Positions 26,990 through 38,100 of a DNA stretch of 64,000 bases are shown piece after piece (position 1 is the first letter of the stretch; the number at the start of each line of letters is the position of its first letter). The stretch comes from Vibrio intestinalis. GTDB taxonomy: Bacteria; Pseudomonadota; Gammaproteobacteria; Enterobacterales; Vibrionaceae. The notes below the pieces were generated by a model that was not told where the DNA came from, ran no database searches, and was given only the letters and a program-made list of their open reading frames with translations. The translations under genes were made by a program, and so were the position numbers. The stretch is taken from positions 1 to 64,000 of the forward strand of contig NZ_JANAVY020000012.1 of NCBI RefSeq assembly GCF_025195085.2, in the 5' to 3' direction.

Positions 26990-27454
26990 ATGACGAAACA
27001 AGTGGAAATTTTCACAGATGGTTCTTGTCTAGGCAATCCGGGCCCTGGTGGCTACGGTATTGTTATGCGATACAAACAGACCGAGAAGACTCTCGCCAAA
27101 GGCTACACGCTGACCACTAACAACCGCATGGAAATGCTCGCGACTATCGTTGCTCTCAAAGCGCTAAAAGAGCCATGCCAAGTTATTTTGACTACTGACA
27201 GTCAATATGTTCGTCAAGGTATCACTCAATGGATTCATAACTGGAAAAAACGTGGTTGGAAAACTGCCGACAAAAAACCAGTGAAAAACGCCGATTTATG
27301 GAAAGCGCTCGACGCAGAAACTGAGCGCCATGACATTGATTGGCGCTGGGTCAAAGGCCATGCGGGCCACCGTGAAAACGAAATGTGTGATGAACTGGCA
27401 CGTACAGCAGCAGAAAACCCAACCGATGAAGATACGGGTTATCAGCCAAGCTAA
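26990..27454 (+). CDS. rnhA: Ribonuclease HI
   Basis: A 154-residue endonuclease that cuts RNA in RNA-DNA hybrids, removing primers and R-loops. The metal-binding DEDD set is present: D10 in EIFTDGSC, E48 in NRMEML, D70 in TTDSQYV and D134 in NEMCDELAR. The N-terminus [13 protein letters not shown] is characteristic. Convergent with yafS, with a shared hairpin at 27487-27510 serving as its terminator. Confidence 0.97.
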   Translation: MTKQVEIFTDGSCLGNPGPGGYGIVMRYKQTEKTLAKGYTLTTNNRMEMLATIVALKALKEPCQVILTTDSQYVRQGITQWIHNWKKRGWKTADKKPVKNADLWKALDAETERHDIDWRWVKGHAGHRENEMCDELARTAAENPTDEDTGYQPS

Positions 27455-27460
27455 GCAAAA

Positions 27461-28195
27461 TTAAGAATGCTTATCGGACACTTTGTAATTGACGCCTAAG
27501 GGCGTCAATTTTCGTTTAAAGTTCCAATGCGGTTTGATTGGCTTCAGTGGATAAGTTCGCTTACGAGCAACTATAAAATACAAACTGCCTAGTGGCGAAG
27601 CCCAATCACCAATACCATTTTCCAGCCATGTCCACATGGTTCTGTAACGTTGCATGGGAAACAGGCCATATTGGTCACACTCCACCACCTGATAATTCAG
27701 AATTCCCAACCAATCTTTAATGCGGTTTGGGGTAAACATACGTCCACTCCATGGCAAGTTGTTCCTGCGCCACGGCATCAAACTCGCCAAACCTGTAAAG
27801 CTAATTGGGTTAAACCCGGTAATGATCAAATAACCGTCATCAATCATGACTCGGTCAACTTCGCGTAGCATTCGGTGGGGATCATTACAGTAATCCAATT
27901 GATGAGAAAGAATCACTGAATCAAAACTTTTTTCAAGGAAGGGTAAATCGTAACCATCTGCAATCACATTGTGCAAAGGGTTCTGGATATCTAGATTGAC
28001 TTGATGTTGAATATTACAGTTGCAACTGGTTAGCTCGCAGCTTAAGCCACCCATCTTAAGCATGTGATAGCCAAACAACCTTGGACACCACTCATCAAGT
28101 CGTGTTTGAATGGACTCACTCACCCATTGGCCGTTCTTAAGTTGTGACCAAGAGTGGGGTTGCTCAAGCTGTTTTTCACTGCGCGCTGGTTTCAT
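27461..28195 (-). CDS. yafS: SAM-dependent methyltransferase, YafS-like
   Basis: A 244-residue class I methyltransferase (methyltransferase domain 11 type). The central segment DGYDLPFLEKSFDSVILSHQLDYCNDPHRMLREVDRVM holds the acidic and SAM-binding motifs, but the first glycine-rich motif is weak. E. coli YafS occupies the same place between gloB and rnhA. The substrate is unknown. It begins 20 bases from gloB, in the opposite direction, so the two promoters must overlap each other's 5' ends. Confidence 0.82.
   Translation of the reverse strand: MKPARSEKQLEQPHSWSQLKNGQWVSESIQTRLDEWCPRLFGYHMLKMGGLSCELTSCNCNIQHQVNLDIQNPLHNVIADGYDLPFLEKSFDSVILSHQLDYCNDPHRMLREVDRVMIDDGYLIITGFNPISFTGLASLMPWRRNNLPWSGRMFTPNRIKDWLGILNYQVVECDQYGLFPMQRYRTMWTWLENGIGDWASPLGSLYFIVARKRTYPLKPIKPHWNFKRKLTPLGVNYKVSDKHS
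27487..27510 (+). terminator. Terminator of rnhA, lying inside the 3' end of yafS
   Basis: A perfect 10-bp stem (27487-27496 and 27501-27510) with a TAAG loop, followed on the plus strand by TTCGTTT. It falls within the last codons of the convergent yafS reading frame, so the stem must serve both as coding sequence and as a terminator. Confidence 0.65.
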
Positions 28196-28215
28196 AGCCT
28201 ACTGGAGATCCAACC

Positions 28216-28974
28216 ATGTTAGATATAAAAAGCATACCTGCATTTAACGATAATTACATCTGGCTGATTGAAAATAGCGATCGCCGTTGTGCTGTGGTTG
28301 ATCCGGGCGACGCTGCACCTGTTCTAGCCTATTTAGAGCAACATGATCTGACCTTAGAAGCTATTTTGATTACCCACCACCACAATGACCATATTGGCGG
28401 TGTACCTGAGTTAGTTAGGCAGTTTCCCAACATTGATGTCGTTGGCCCAGCAAACGAGCCGGTGCCGACTCTTGCTCACGCAGTAGAAGCGGGAGACCAA
28501 ATAGATCTGTTTGATGAAGTATTTCTCGTGCTCGGTCTTGAAGGCCATACCCTTGGCCATATTGGCTATGTAGGGGATGGAAAACTGTTTTGTGGCGACA
28601 CTTTGTTTGCAGCAGGCTGCGGTCGAGTGTTTGAAGGCACTATGGAGCAGATGTTTACATCACTGAGTAAAATCGCTGCGCTGCCGATTGAAACAGAAAT
28701 TTACTGCGCTCACGAATATACCGCAAGCAATGTTGCGTTTGCATTAGCCGTTGAGCCTGACAATCAACAGCTGCATAAATATCGTGATGAGGTGAATCGA
28801 CTTCGCGCACAAAACAAGCCAACGTTGCCGACTACGCTTAGACAGGAAAAGTGGATAAACCCATTTTTGCGAACCGATGAGCCTAGTGTCATAAAATCCG
28901 TGAGCAATCGAACTTCACAAATCGATCCTGTGTCAATTTTTGCGGCATTACGTGAGTGGAAGAACGAATTTTAA
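28216..28974 (+). CDS. gloB: Hydroxyacylglutathione hydrolase (glyoxalase II)
   Basis: A 252-residue binuclear zinc hydrolase that converts S-lactoylglutathione to lactate and glutathione in methylglyoxal detoxification. The metal motif [10 protein letters not shown], the DPGDA loop, [12 protein letters not shown] and CAHEYTASN are all in place. GGAG lies nine bases before the ATG. It is the last step of the glyoxalase pathway. Confidence 0.97.
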   Translation: MLDIKSIPAFNDNYIWLIENSDRRCAVVDPGDAAPVLAYLEQHDLTLEAILITHHHNDHIGGVPELVRQFPNIDVVGPANEPVPTLAHAVEAGDQIDLFDEVFLVLGLEGHTLGHIGYVGDGKLFCGDTLFAAGCGRVFEGTMEQMFTSLSKIAALPIETEIYCAHEYTASNVAFALAVEPDNQQLHKYRDEVNRLRAQNKPTLPTTLRQEKWINPFLRTDEPSVIKSVSNRTSQIDPVSIFAALREWKNEF

Positions 28975-29044
28975 CGTTTTCTTGCTTGTCACTACGCTAA
29001 CGAGGAAAGTATTATCAGCAGCCGTTGAAAAAAAGGGCTGTACA

Positions 29045-30616
29045 ATGCGATTGAAACACAGCTGGGTATTGGCATTACTCCTGTCAGGCTGTCAGGTTAC
29101 CCAGCACACTACACAAGATTCGGACACTGAAACCAATTCGAATAACACATCTTCCACTGCAGTAACTCCAGCGACACCGGTAACCACACCTGTAGAGCCA
29201 GAGGTGACCGCACCTGTTGTTGTTACTCCACAGATGCAGCAAGATGTGTGGAAACGCATTGCAATGCAGCTTGAAATGCCAATTCCAGACCATAAAACGG
29301 TCGACTACTACCGTACTTGGTATTTAAAACACCCTAATCATCTCAAAACGGTTTCCCAGCGTGCAGAACCGTTCTTGTATCTTGTTACAGAGAAAATTGA
29401 GCAGCGTGGCCTTCCACTGGAACTGGCGCTTCTACCTGTCGTAGAGAGCTCCTTTGATGCTTTTGCATATTCTCATGGCAGTGCAGCGGGTCTGTGGCAG
29501 TTCATTCCATCGACGGGAAAAATGTATGGCCTAGAGCAAAACTTCTGGTACGACGGTCGTCGCGATGTGGATGCAGCAACGGATGCAGCCCTCGAATTTT
29601 TAACCAGTCTCAACAAACGATTTGACGGCGAATGGAACCACGCTATTGCAGCGTACAACAGTGGTGGTGGCCGCGTGTCGAGTGCGATCCGCAAAAACAC
29701 CAAAGCAGGAAAACCCATTGATTTCTTCTCGTTAGATTTACCAAAAGAGACCAGTGGTTATGTACCAAAACTTCTAGCCCTTGCTGACATTGTGGCAAAC
29801 CAAGAGAAGTATGGTATCTCTATCCCACCGATTGCCAACAAACCTGTAGTACAAATTGTCGAGCCTAAAGAACAGCTCGATCTTGCTATCGCAGCAAGCT
29901 ATGCCGGTATTTCGGTAAAAGAGCTGCAAAGCTTAAACCCTGCCTATAACCAATGGGCCACATCACCAAGCGGTAAAGACAAACTTCTTCTGCCAATCGA
30001 ATCGGTTGAGCAATTCAACAAAAAGCTTGAAGAAAACCGTGGCAAAGGCATGAAGGTCGTTCGCTACAAAGTGAAATCTGGTGATACGGTAAGCGTGCTT
30101 GCCTCTAAGTACAACACCACCAGTAAGGTTATTCGTACCGCGAACCAGATGAGCAACAACAACATTCGTGTTGGCCAACATCTATTAATTCCGGTATCGA
30201 CCAAAGATGACAAAGCTTACACACTGAGTGCGTCTAATCGCCTAGCCAAAACGCAATCTAAAGCTCGTGGTCAAATCAAGCTGACCCACACAGTACAACA
30301 AGGCGACAGTCTTTGGGGCATTGCTAAAAAGCATAAAGTGTCTCACCAATCGCTAGCTAAGTGGAATGGTATGGGCCCGCGTGACACGCTTCGCGTTGGT
30401 CAAAAGCTCGTTATCTGGAAGAACGGCTCTGATGGCGCCATTATCCGTACTGTTTTCTACAAAGTACGCTCAGGTGACACAGTGAGCGGTATCGCCAATA
30501 AATTTAAAGTGAAATCAAAAGACGTGGTGAAATGGAACAATCTGCAGAAGAAAAAGTACCTGCAGCCTGGGCAAAAGCTTAAGCTTTATGTTGACGTCAC
30601 TAAGGTGAGCGTATGA
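29045..30616 (+). CDS. mltD: Membrane-bound lytic murein transglycosylase D
   Basis: A 523-residue lipoprotein that cleaves peptidoglycan glycan strands. The true start is ATG 29045 (MRLKHSWVLALLLSGC), placing the lipobox LLSGC at residues 12-16; the frame runs back another 35 codons into gloB. A threonine-rich linker precedes the SLT domain, whose catalytic Glu lies in LPVVESSFDAF. Three LysM peptidoglycan-binding repeats follow (about residues 340, 415 and 475). Its stop overlaps the next gene (ATGA), indicating coupling. Confidence 0.95.
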   Translation: MRLKHSWVLALLLSGCQVTQHTTQDSDTETNSNNTSSTAVTPATPVTTPVEPEVTAPVVVTPQMQQDVWKRIAMQLEMPIPDHKTVDYYRTWYLKHPNHLKTVSQRAEPFLYLVTEKIEQRGLPLELALLPVVESSFDAFAYSHGSAAGLWQFIPSTGKMYGLEQNFWYDGRRDVDAATDAALEFLTSLNKRFDGEWNHAIAAYNSGGGRVSSAIRKNTKAGKPIDFFSLDLPKETSGYVPKLLALADIVANQEKYGISIPPIANKPVVQIVEPKEQLDLAIAASYAGISVKELQSLNPAYNQWATSPSGKDKLLLPIESVEQFNKKLEENRGKGMKVVRYKVKSGDTVSVLASKYNTTSKVIRTANQMSNNNIRVGQHLLIPVSTKDDKAYTLSASNRLAKTQSKARGQIKLTHTVQQGDSLWGIAKKHKVSHQSLAKWNGMGPRDTLRVGQKLVIWKNGSDGAIIRTVFYKVRSGDTVSGIANKFKVKSKDVVKWNNLQKKKYLQPGQKLKLYVDVTKVSV

Positions 30617-31299
30617 CCCCGTCTAGCAACCCTTTAATGATGCTAGTCGATATTTTCCGTTCGCCTAGCGTGTGCTTTTTAGCCCTCTACCAACGTGGGA
30701 TGTGGGGATGGCAGCCGTTTATCTTCTTGCTGTTATCACCGTTTCTGTTTTGGGGAGCTTATTTCGATATTGTCGATTTCGAATGGCTAAAATCAGGTTT
30801 AATGCCTCAGCTAGAAGTACTTAATGCCGGTAACGTAAATGCATTAGATGCCGATACATTAATGGCCTCTGAAATCATTAATGATGTGATTGGACGTATT
30901 ACTAATATTGTTCTGCTGGCATTCTGGTTTATGCTCGCCACTAAGCCTAGCCAACATCAGCATGGCTATTGGAAATGGTTTGCGGCAAGCAGCGCAATTA
31001 TGTTCCCAGCGGTCATTGGTGACTTAGCAAGCTACATCAGTGTGCTACTTAAACACGGCGCAGTCATGAGCTATGCAGCAGACCTAAATAGTCTAAACGG
31101 TCTGATTAAACTGCCGATGACCAGTGAATGGTTCCATTTCGCAAGCTCACTGCCACTATTGATGCCTTGGTACATTGCACTTGGCTATGCGGCTGTTGGT
31201 ACTTGGACTGAGTTTGAGCGAGGTCAAGCCTTAGCAATTTCAGCGCTTCCTTGGCTGGCTTACTACCTAATTTGGGCGCTCTACTTAGCGATTTTCTAA
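30613..31299 (+). CDS. Yip1-family integral membrane protein
   Basis: A 228-residue inner-membrane protein with five hydrophobic helices and a Yip1-like layout (N-terminal amphipathic segment followed by helices). No enzymatic motif is visible, and function is unknown. Its ATG overlaps the mltD stop as ATGA, so it is almost certainly translated with the transglycosylase and may act in the same envelope process. A hairpin at 31357-31383 could terminate the transcript. Confidence 0.75.
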   Translation: MTPSSNPLMMLVDIFRSPSVCFLALYQRGMWGWQPFIFLLLSPFLFWGAYFDIVDFEWLKSGLMPQLEVLNAGNVNALDADTLMASEIINDVIGRITNIVLLAFWFMLATKPSQHQHGYWKWFAASSAIMFPAVIGDLASYISVLLKHGAVMSYAADLNSLNGLIKLPMTSEWFHFASSLPLLMPWYIALGYAAVGTWTEFERGQALAISALPWLAYYLIWALYLAIF

Positions 31300-31318
31300 T
31301 AGGGTAGCTTAAGGCGCA

Positions 31319-32194
31319 TTACTCAATAGAGAAGCGCGCTTCAATCGGGTTATGATCAGAGGCATCCGTTGTGGATGCCTCTGCTGTTTCTAGCACCAAG
31401 CCACGATAAAACAGGTGATCAAGCGGCAGTCCTGTAACAAACTGCGTGCGATTATCCGGCTGATAATGTGCCTCTTTCACGCCAACGCTTTGTAACACTT
31501 CACGCATTATGGCCATACGTTGCTCACTCCAACTATTAAAGTCGCCCGCGACAATCATTGGCCCTAGATGTTGCTTTAGTGCATTGGCCAGCGTGGATAA
31601 CTGGCGATGATACTCTTCGGTTCCATAAGTGAAGTTCACCGCATGGATGTTAACTACCGCAAGAGATTGCCCGTTAGACAATCTGTATTCCGCGTATAAA
31701 GCCGATTTAGGTAATCGCAGCCAAGGCTCCAGCTCTGTATAAGCACAGGCCTTCATCGGTAATTGATGCGCGAGGTTAAGCACCCCAGCCGAAGTATCAA
31801 ATGCTTTAAATGCATCAACTAAGTTACCACTCCAACTCTCTTGATTTATCCAAGCTTTCAGCGGTTCTGTCATGCTCGCTTCTTGAAATAAAAGTAGCTG
31901 CTTGTCTTGCGTGACCTCTTGGCTCACTTGCGGCCAATTGCTGCGATTTTGCTTATAGATGTTCCAAACCAACAGATTAATTTGGCCATCAAGATCGATA
32001 GGTTCTGCTGTCTGGCTTTCATAACAGGTAAGCTCTGGTTGTCCTTGCTGGGTAGAAATGGCCAGCTCAGAAGATTGGCCCGATACCGTGGTTAATTGAG
32101 GAGATTCTGGTAATTTGAAAATAGTGTGGTAGCCAATCATCGTGGTACTCACCAAGACAAATGGAAGTAACAAAGCGAGACGTTTCTTGTTCAT
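31319..32194 (-). CDS. yafD: Endonuclease/exonuclease/phosphatase-family protein, YafD-like
   Basis: A 291-residue EEP-superfamily hydrolase with an N-terminal hydrophobic segment (about 6-22) that is probably a membrane anchor or signal. Family motifs: LLVWNIYKQNR, LLFQEAS, VVNIHAVNF, VAGDFNSWS, LDHLFYRG and DASDHNP, which give the metal and catalytic residues. The middle of the protein matches E. coli YafD. The natural substrate is not known. Convergent with the Yip1-like gene, 19 bases apart. Confidence 0.88.
   Translation of the reverse strand: MNKKRLALLLPFVLVSTTMIGYHTIFKLPESPQLTTVSGQSSELAISTQQGQPELTCYESQTAEPIDLDGQINLLVWNIYKQNRSNWPQVSQEVTQDKQLLLFQEASMTEPLKAWINQESWSGNLVDAFKAFDTSAGVLNLAHQLPMKACAYTELEPWLRLPKSALYAEYRLSNGQSLAVVNIHAVNFTYGTEEYHRQLSTLANALKQHLGPMIVAGDFNSWSEQRMAIMREVLQSVGVKEAHYQPDNRTQFVTGLPLDHLFYRGLVLETAEASTTDASDHNPIEARFSIE
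31357..31383 (+). terminator. Hairpin in the 3' coding region of yafD, possible terminator for mltD-Yip1
   Basis: A perfect 11-bp stem (31357-31367 and 31373-31383) inside yafD. On the plus strand it follows the Yip1-like gene by about 60 bases and is followed by CTGTTT, a weak T run. The layout resembles the rnhA-yafS case. Confidence 0.4.
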
Positions 32195-32232
32195 TAATAC
32201 CCTAATCCAAATAACCCACAGCCAACATAATA

Positions 32233-32256
32233 AAAAAGAGCCTTGCGGCTCTTTTT
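32233..32256. terminator. Terminator of glnB
   Basis: A perfect 10-bp stem with a TTGC loop and runs of A and T on both sides, so it can work in both directions. It ends glnB and separates it from yafD. Confidence 0.88.
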
Positions 32257-32263
32257 AGTAATC

Positions 32264-32611
<348 letters not shown>

Positions 32612-32673
32612 TTAAACTATTTTTCTTTATTATCACACGAAGCGCGGTTAATAAAAAGAGTGGACACAATACG

Positions 32674-33993
32674 TTACTTGCGTTGCCATTCAATTTGATA
32701 ATCACCGCCAGAAAAACGTTTATCAATAAATAATCCAACAACCGCTACCACATGTTCATCACACATGATAATTGGCATCCGGCGACGCAGCCAACTTGGC
32801 ACCTGGTATTCTTGAAACAGTTTTTTCAGCTTACGACTATGACCGCGCCCTTGAGGGTGCGCAGACAAACCTTCGGGGTTGAAGGTAACAGTAAGTCTAC
32901 TGAGTTGATCTTCGGTCAACGATATCTGACCTGATGGCGCTGAACTCACGACTAAACCGCCAAGCTGGTCGGGCAAAGTGATAGCTTGGTTGAGCACTAG
33001 TGGGCTACTCCAACCTGACACATCTTGCGATACACCTACGTGATATAGGCGCCCAGCAAAGCGGCGCACTTCGATATCACCCAATTTTAAAATCGGATTC
33101 GCATCTTGAGCCGCTTGCGCTACTTGTTGCCAGATAGCGTATAAATGCTCTCGACTTGGCATAGGTAAATGAGCGCGTTCAAACCACAATCGAATCAAAT
33201 GCGACCTTACTCGCTCACTTTCTTGATCTAATCCATCAATTGCGAGGCTGTTGTCGGTTCCGATAACCGCAGCAAATTTATCGCTCAGCAGCTCTGCTAA
33301 TAAAGACTCTTGCTCAGCACATAACTGAGCCGAACGATTAACCGCTCGGTGAATGCTAGACCAGCGCTCAGTAAGCAAAGGCGTTACGCAATGACGGATG
33401 TAGTTTCGGTCAAAACGAGTGTCTTGATTGCTTTCATCTTCTAGCCACTCTAATTGCAGATCATTGGCGTACTGTTCAATTTGTTCTCGGGTAACATTCA
33501 ATAGCGGACGTACTAATTGACCACCGGCAAACGGCATGCACTCAGCCATAGCGGATAAACCTTTCGGCCCGCTGCCTCGTTTGAGCGCTAGTAGAAAGGT
33601 TTCAATTTGATCATCCGCATGTTGGCCAACCAACAATAGATCACCCGAATTAACATGATAAGCAATTGCGTTGTAGCGTGCTTCTCGCGCTGCAGCTTCA
33701 ATGCTCTGGCCTTGAGTCTCCAACGCGACTCTTTCCACAACACACTCAATGTTGAGCTGCTGGCACCACGTTTTGCATTGCTCTGCCCACTTATCGGCTT
33801 TGTCGCTCAAACCATGATGGACATGAACAGCCAACACGTCACAACCTTTAGATTGTCGATACTCAGCAAGCAACTGCAACATCACCCGAGAATCTACCCC
33901 GCCACTAAACCCTAAGACAAGCTTATTGGTAACAGAAAACTCCGCACTATACTGCTCAATAACTTGGGTAAAAATGTCGGCGAGTTGGCTCAT
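32674..33993 (-). CDS. tilS: tRNA(Ile)-lysidine synthase
   Basis: An enzyme of about 439 residues that attaches lysine to C34 of tRNA(Ile2) so that it reads AUA codons. The PP-loop LGFSGGVDSRV near residue 28 and GLSDKADKWAEQC..R fit the family, as does the C-terminal TilS domain ending GGDYQIEW. ATG 33993 is chosen over a GTG two codons upstream. It is separated from accA by a strong terminator. Confidence 0.95.
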   Translation of the reverse strand: MSQLADIFTQVIEQYSAEFSVTNKLVLGFSGGVDSRVMLQLLAEYRQSKGCDVLAVHVHHGLSDKADKWAEQCKTWCQQLNIECVVERVALETQGQSIEAAAREARYNAIAYHVNSGDLLLVGQHADDQIETFLLALKRGSGPKGLSAMAECMPFAGGQLVRPLLNVTREQIEQYANDLQLEWLEDESNQDTRFDRNYIRHCVTPLLTERWSSIHRAVNRSAQLCAEQESLLAELLSDKFAAVIGTDNSLAIDGLDQESERVRSHLIRLWFERAHLPMPSREHLYAIWQQVAQAAQDANPILKLGDIEVRRFAGRLYHVGVSQDVSGWSSPLVLNQAITLPDQLGGLVVSSAPSGQISLTEDQLSRLTVTFNPEGLSAHPQGRGHSRKLKKLFQEYQVPSWLRRRMPIIMCDEHVVAVVGLFIDKRFSGGDYQIEWQRK

Positions 33994-34061
33994 GGTCACT
34001 ATTCGTCTTTCAAGTAGGTCTGCGGCTATTCTACCGTTAATCTTCTATCGGGAGAAAACAA

Positions 34062-34088
34062 AAAGGGTTGAGACATGCTCAACCCTTT
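34062..34088 (-). terminator. Terminator of accA
   Basis: A perfect 11-bp stem (34062-34072 and 34078-34088) with a 5-base loop, then TTTTTG on the minus strand. Confidence 0.9.
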
Positions 34089-34109
34089 CGAAAACTGCGA
34101 AGAATGCAA

Positions 34110-35069
34110 TTAACAGTAACCGTAGCTCATTAGGCGCTGGTAACGGCGCGCCATTAGCGCTTCATCATCAAACTGCTCCAGCTCTTCAAGCTGACGTAGC
34201 AGAGTCTGCTTCATGTTAGCAGCAACCGCTTGATGATCGCGGTGTGCGCCACCTAGTGGCTCTTCGATGATTTCATCGATAAGCTCAAGCTCTTTCAAAC
34301 GTGGTGCAATTAGACCCATTGCTTCAGCGGCTTGCGGCGCTTTGTCAGAATCACGCCATAGGATTGAAGCACAACCTTCTGGAGAGATTACTGAGTACGT
34401 TGAGTATTGCAGCATGTTTACGTAGTCACCAACACCGATCGCCAATGCACCACCAGAACCGCCTTCACCAACAACGTTACAAATTACAGGCACTTTAAGG
34501 CCTGCCATTACTTTTAGGTTTTTCGCAATCGCTTCTGATTGACCGCGCTCCTCAGCGCCAACACCTGGGTATGCACCCGCTGTATCGATGAAAGTGATGA
34601 TTGGCATCTTGAAACGCTCAGCCGTCTCCATGAGACGAAGCGCTTTACGGTAACCTTCTGGCTTAGGCATGCCGAAGTTACGTTTCACTTTCTCTTTCGT
34701 CTCACGACCTTTTTGATGACCAATAATCATCACTGGACGACCTTCAAGACGTGCAATACCACCTACGATAGCTTTATCGTCCGCGTATGCACGGTCACCA
34801 GCCAGTTCATCAAACTCGGTAAATACGTGCTCGATGTAATCAAGCGTGTAAGGACGCAATGGGTGACGCGCCAACTGAGCTGTTTCCCATGCACCTAAGT
34901 CGTTGAAGATTTTTTTCTTCAGCTCTAGGCTTTTCTTTTCAAGCTGTTCGATCTCTTTATCTAGATCTACACCGTCATCACCGCCGTGGCGTGAAACGTC
35001 GCGAAGAGCTTCGATTTTAGCTTCAAGTTCTGCGATAGGCTTTTCAAATTCTAAAAAGTTTAGGCTCAT
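34110..35069 (-). CDS. accA: Acetyl-CoA carboxylase carboxyltransferase subunit alpha
   Basis: A 319-residue subunit that with AccD transfers carboxyl from carboxybiotin to acetyl-CoA, making malonyl-CoA for fatty acid synthesis. The N-terminal [23 protein letters not shown] and the crotonase-fold segments [23 protein letters not shown] and [15 protein letters not shown] are typical. It follows dnaE by 37 bases in the same direction and is probably co-transcribed with it. Confidence 0.98.
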   Translation of the reverse strand: MSLNFLEFEKPIAELEAKIEALRDVSRHGGDDGVDLDKEIEQLEKKSLELKKKIFNDLGAWETAQLARHPLRPYTLDYIEHVFTEFDELAGDRAYADDKAIVGGIARLEGRPVMIIGHQKGRETKEKVKRNFGMPKPEGYRKALRLMETAERFKMPIITFIDTAGAYPGVGAEERGQSEAIAKNLKVMAGLKVPVICNVVGEGGSGGALAIGVGDYVNMLQYSTYSVISPEGCASILWRDSDKAPQAAEAMGLIAPRLKELELIDEIIEEPLGGAHRDHQAVAANMKQTLLRQLEELEQFDDEALMARRYQRLMSYGYC

Positions 35070-35106
35070 CTATCGGTCCTTTCTGATTCAGCTTATGTGC
35101 TGAATT

Positions 35107-38100
35107 TTAGTTAAATTCGAGTTCAACTTGGCTATTACCAAGCAACTGCTTTAAATCGTCAATCAACGCATCACTTGGTGTGACTCGCCATTCTGTGCCA
35201 AGCGTTAAACGGGCACGGGCATCGTTACGTTGATAGTAAATATGAACAGGCACTGTACCTGCTCGGTGAGGCTCTAGGATTTTGCTAAAGCGATCAAAAA
35301 ACTGGCCGTCGATCTGAGATTGCTCGATCGAAACGGATAATCCACGTGCGTATTTTTCACGTGCAGAGCCGAGGTCCATAACCTCGCGCGCGGACATTTT
35401 AAGACCACCATTGAAATCATCAAAGCTGACCTGTCCGGAAACCACTAATATTTTGTCAGTTTCTAGCAGTTCGGCGTAACGATCAAGCGCATCTGAGAAC
35501 AACATCACTTCCATTCGACCACTTCGGTCATCAAGAGTCATGATTCCGATACGATTTCCGCGCTTAGTTGTCATCACACGAGCGGCAATCACCAAACCTG
35601 CTACAGTAACCGATTGATCACGTCTTGTTGGTGTTGCATCTTTTAGTCGACAACTGGTGTACTTGCCAAGTTCCTTTATATAGGCATTTATTGGGTGCCC
35701 GGTCAAATAAAGACCTAAAATTGTGCGCTCGCCCTCAAGCCATACCTTCTCTGGCCATGGCGGTACTTTCGTGTACTTATGCTCAACTTCTTCAGGCGCT
35801 TCGGTGAGTACGCCAAATAAATCACTTTGACCGAAAGCTTCTGCTTGGTGGTGTTGGCTAGCCGCTTTAACTGCATCATTCAGAGAGGCCATCAAAGCAG
35901 CACGGTGTGGGCCTAATCGGTCTAGCGCGCCGGCGTAAATCAGCTTTTCAATCACTCGCTTATTGACCTTTTTCAGGTCAATTCGAGCACAGAAATCAAA
36001 TAGGTCTTTAAAGTGACCATCTTTGTTGCGTGATTCTAAGATAGCTTCAATCGGGCCTTCACCTACCCCTTTAATGGCACCGATGCCGTAAACAATCGCG
36101 CCAGTTTCATCAACGTTAAAACGATACAGGCCTGCATTGATATCAGGTGGTAACACTTTAAGCTTCATGCGGAAACATTCGTCTACCAGACCAACCACTT
36201 TCTCGGTGTTATCCATATCCGCGGTCATTACTGCCGCCATGAATTCCGCAGGATAGTGGGTTTTCAGCCATAGTGTTTGGTAGGAAACCAGCGCATAAGC
36301 CGCCGAGTGAGATTTGTTAAAGCCATAACCTGCAAACTTTTCTACCAAGTCGAAAATCTTCATCGCCAACTCACCGTCGACGCCGTTTTCTATCGCACCT
36401 TGTTCGAAGGTCGCACGCTGCTTGGCCATCTCTTCCGGTTTCTTCTTACCCATTGCACGACGAAGCATATCCGCGCCGCCAAGGGTGTAACCAGAAAGTA
36501 CCTGTGCAATCTGCATTACCTGTTCTTGATACAAGATAATGCCGTAGGTCGGATCTAGAATTTCTTTCAGAGATTCATGTTGCCACTGTTCGTCTGGGTA
36601 TGATATGGCTTCTCGGCCATGTTTACGGTCGATAAAGTTATCTACCATGCCCGATTGCAGTGGCCCCGGACGGAATAGTGCCACCAATGCGATAATATCT
36701 TCGAAACAGTCTGGTTGAAGTCGCTTAATAAGCTCTTTCATACCACGCGATTCCAACTGGAATACCGCGGTTGTTTCTGAATTTTTCAGCAATCGGAACG
36801 AGGCTTCATCAACCAAAGGAATTGACTCAATACGTACCGCTTCTTTGCCTTCACGCTCTAGCCTTGGGTTAATCAGTCCCAACGCCCAATCGATGATAGT
36901 TAGGGTACGAAGACCCAAGAAATCGAATTTTACTAGACCCGCTGTTTCTACATCGTTTTTATCAAACTGAGTAACGGGGAAGTGACCTTCCGCATCGGCA
37001 TAAATCGGCGCAAAGTCGGTAATTGTAGTCGGTGAGATTACAACACCACCCGCGTGTTTACCGGCGTTACGTGTACAACCTTCAAGGATGCGACACATGT
37101 CGATGAGTTCTTTCACTTCCTCATCGTTGTTGTACAGCTCAGGCAGCGCTGGCTCGGCTTTAAAGGCCTTTTCTAGCGTCATACCCGGATCAGGCGGAAC
37201 CAGTTTGGAAATACGGTCAACGAAACCAAACGGATGACCGAGTACACGGCCAACGTCGCGGATTACCGCTTTCGCCGCCATGGTACCAAAAGTAATGATC
37301 TGTGATACCGCATCACGGCCATACATTTCGGCTACGTGATCAATTACTTGGTCACGCTTATCCATACAGAAATCGACATCGAAATCGGGCATGGATACAC
37401 GCTCTGGGTTCAAGAAACGTTCGAATAGCAAGTCGTATTCAAGTGGATCCAAGTCGGTAATTTTTAACGCGTATGCAACTAACGAACCGGCACCCGAACC
37501 ACGTCCAGGACCAACTGGGATATCGTTATCTTTCGACCACTGGATGAACTCCATTACGATCAGGAAGTAACCTGGGAAGCCCATGTTGTTGATAACTTCC
37601 AGTTCGATCTGGAGACGCTCATCGTATTCAGGGCGACGTTCAGCACGCTCTTTTTCATCGGGGAATAGGAATTCTAGACGTTCTTCGAGGCCTTCTTCTG
37701 ATTTCTTAACCAAGAATTCCGTCTCTTCCATCCCTTCGGTTGGGAAGGCTGGAAGGAAGTATTCACCGAGGCGGACTGTAACGTTACAACGCTTAGCAAT
37801 CTCTACACTGTTTTCGAGCGCTTCTGGAATGTCGGCAAACAGCTCACACATTTCATCTTCACTACGCAGATATTGCTGAGGGCTGTAGTTTTTTGGTCGA
37901 CGAGGATCTTCTAGCGTATAACCATCGTGAATTGCAACGCGAATCTCATGGGCATCAAATGATTCTTCGCCTAAGAACACCACATCGTTAGTTGCAACAA
38001 CTGGTAGTTCATGAGTTTCAGCCAACTCCAACGCAAAGTGTAAATAGGACTCTTCGTCTGCTCGGCCAGTACGAGTCAACTCTAAATAAAAGCGATCCGC

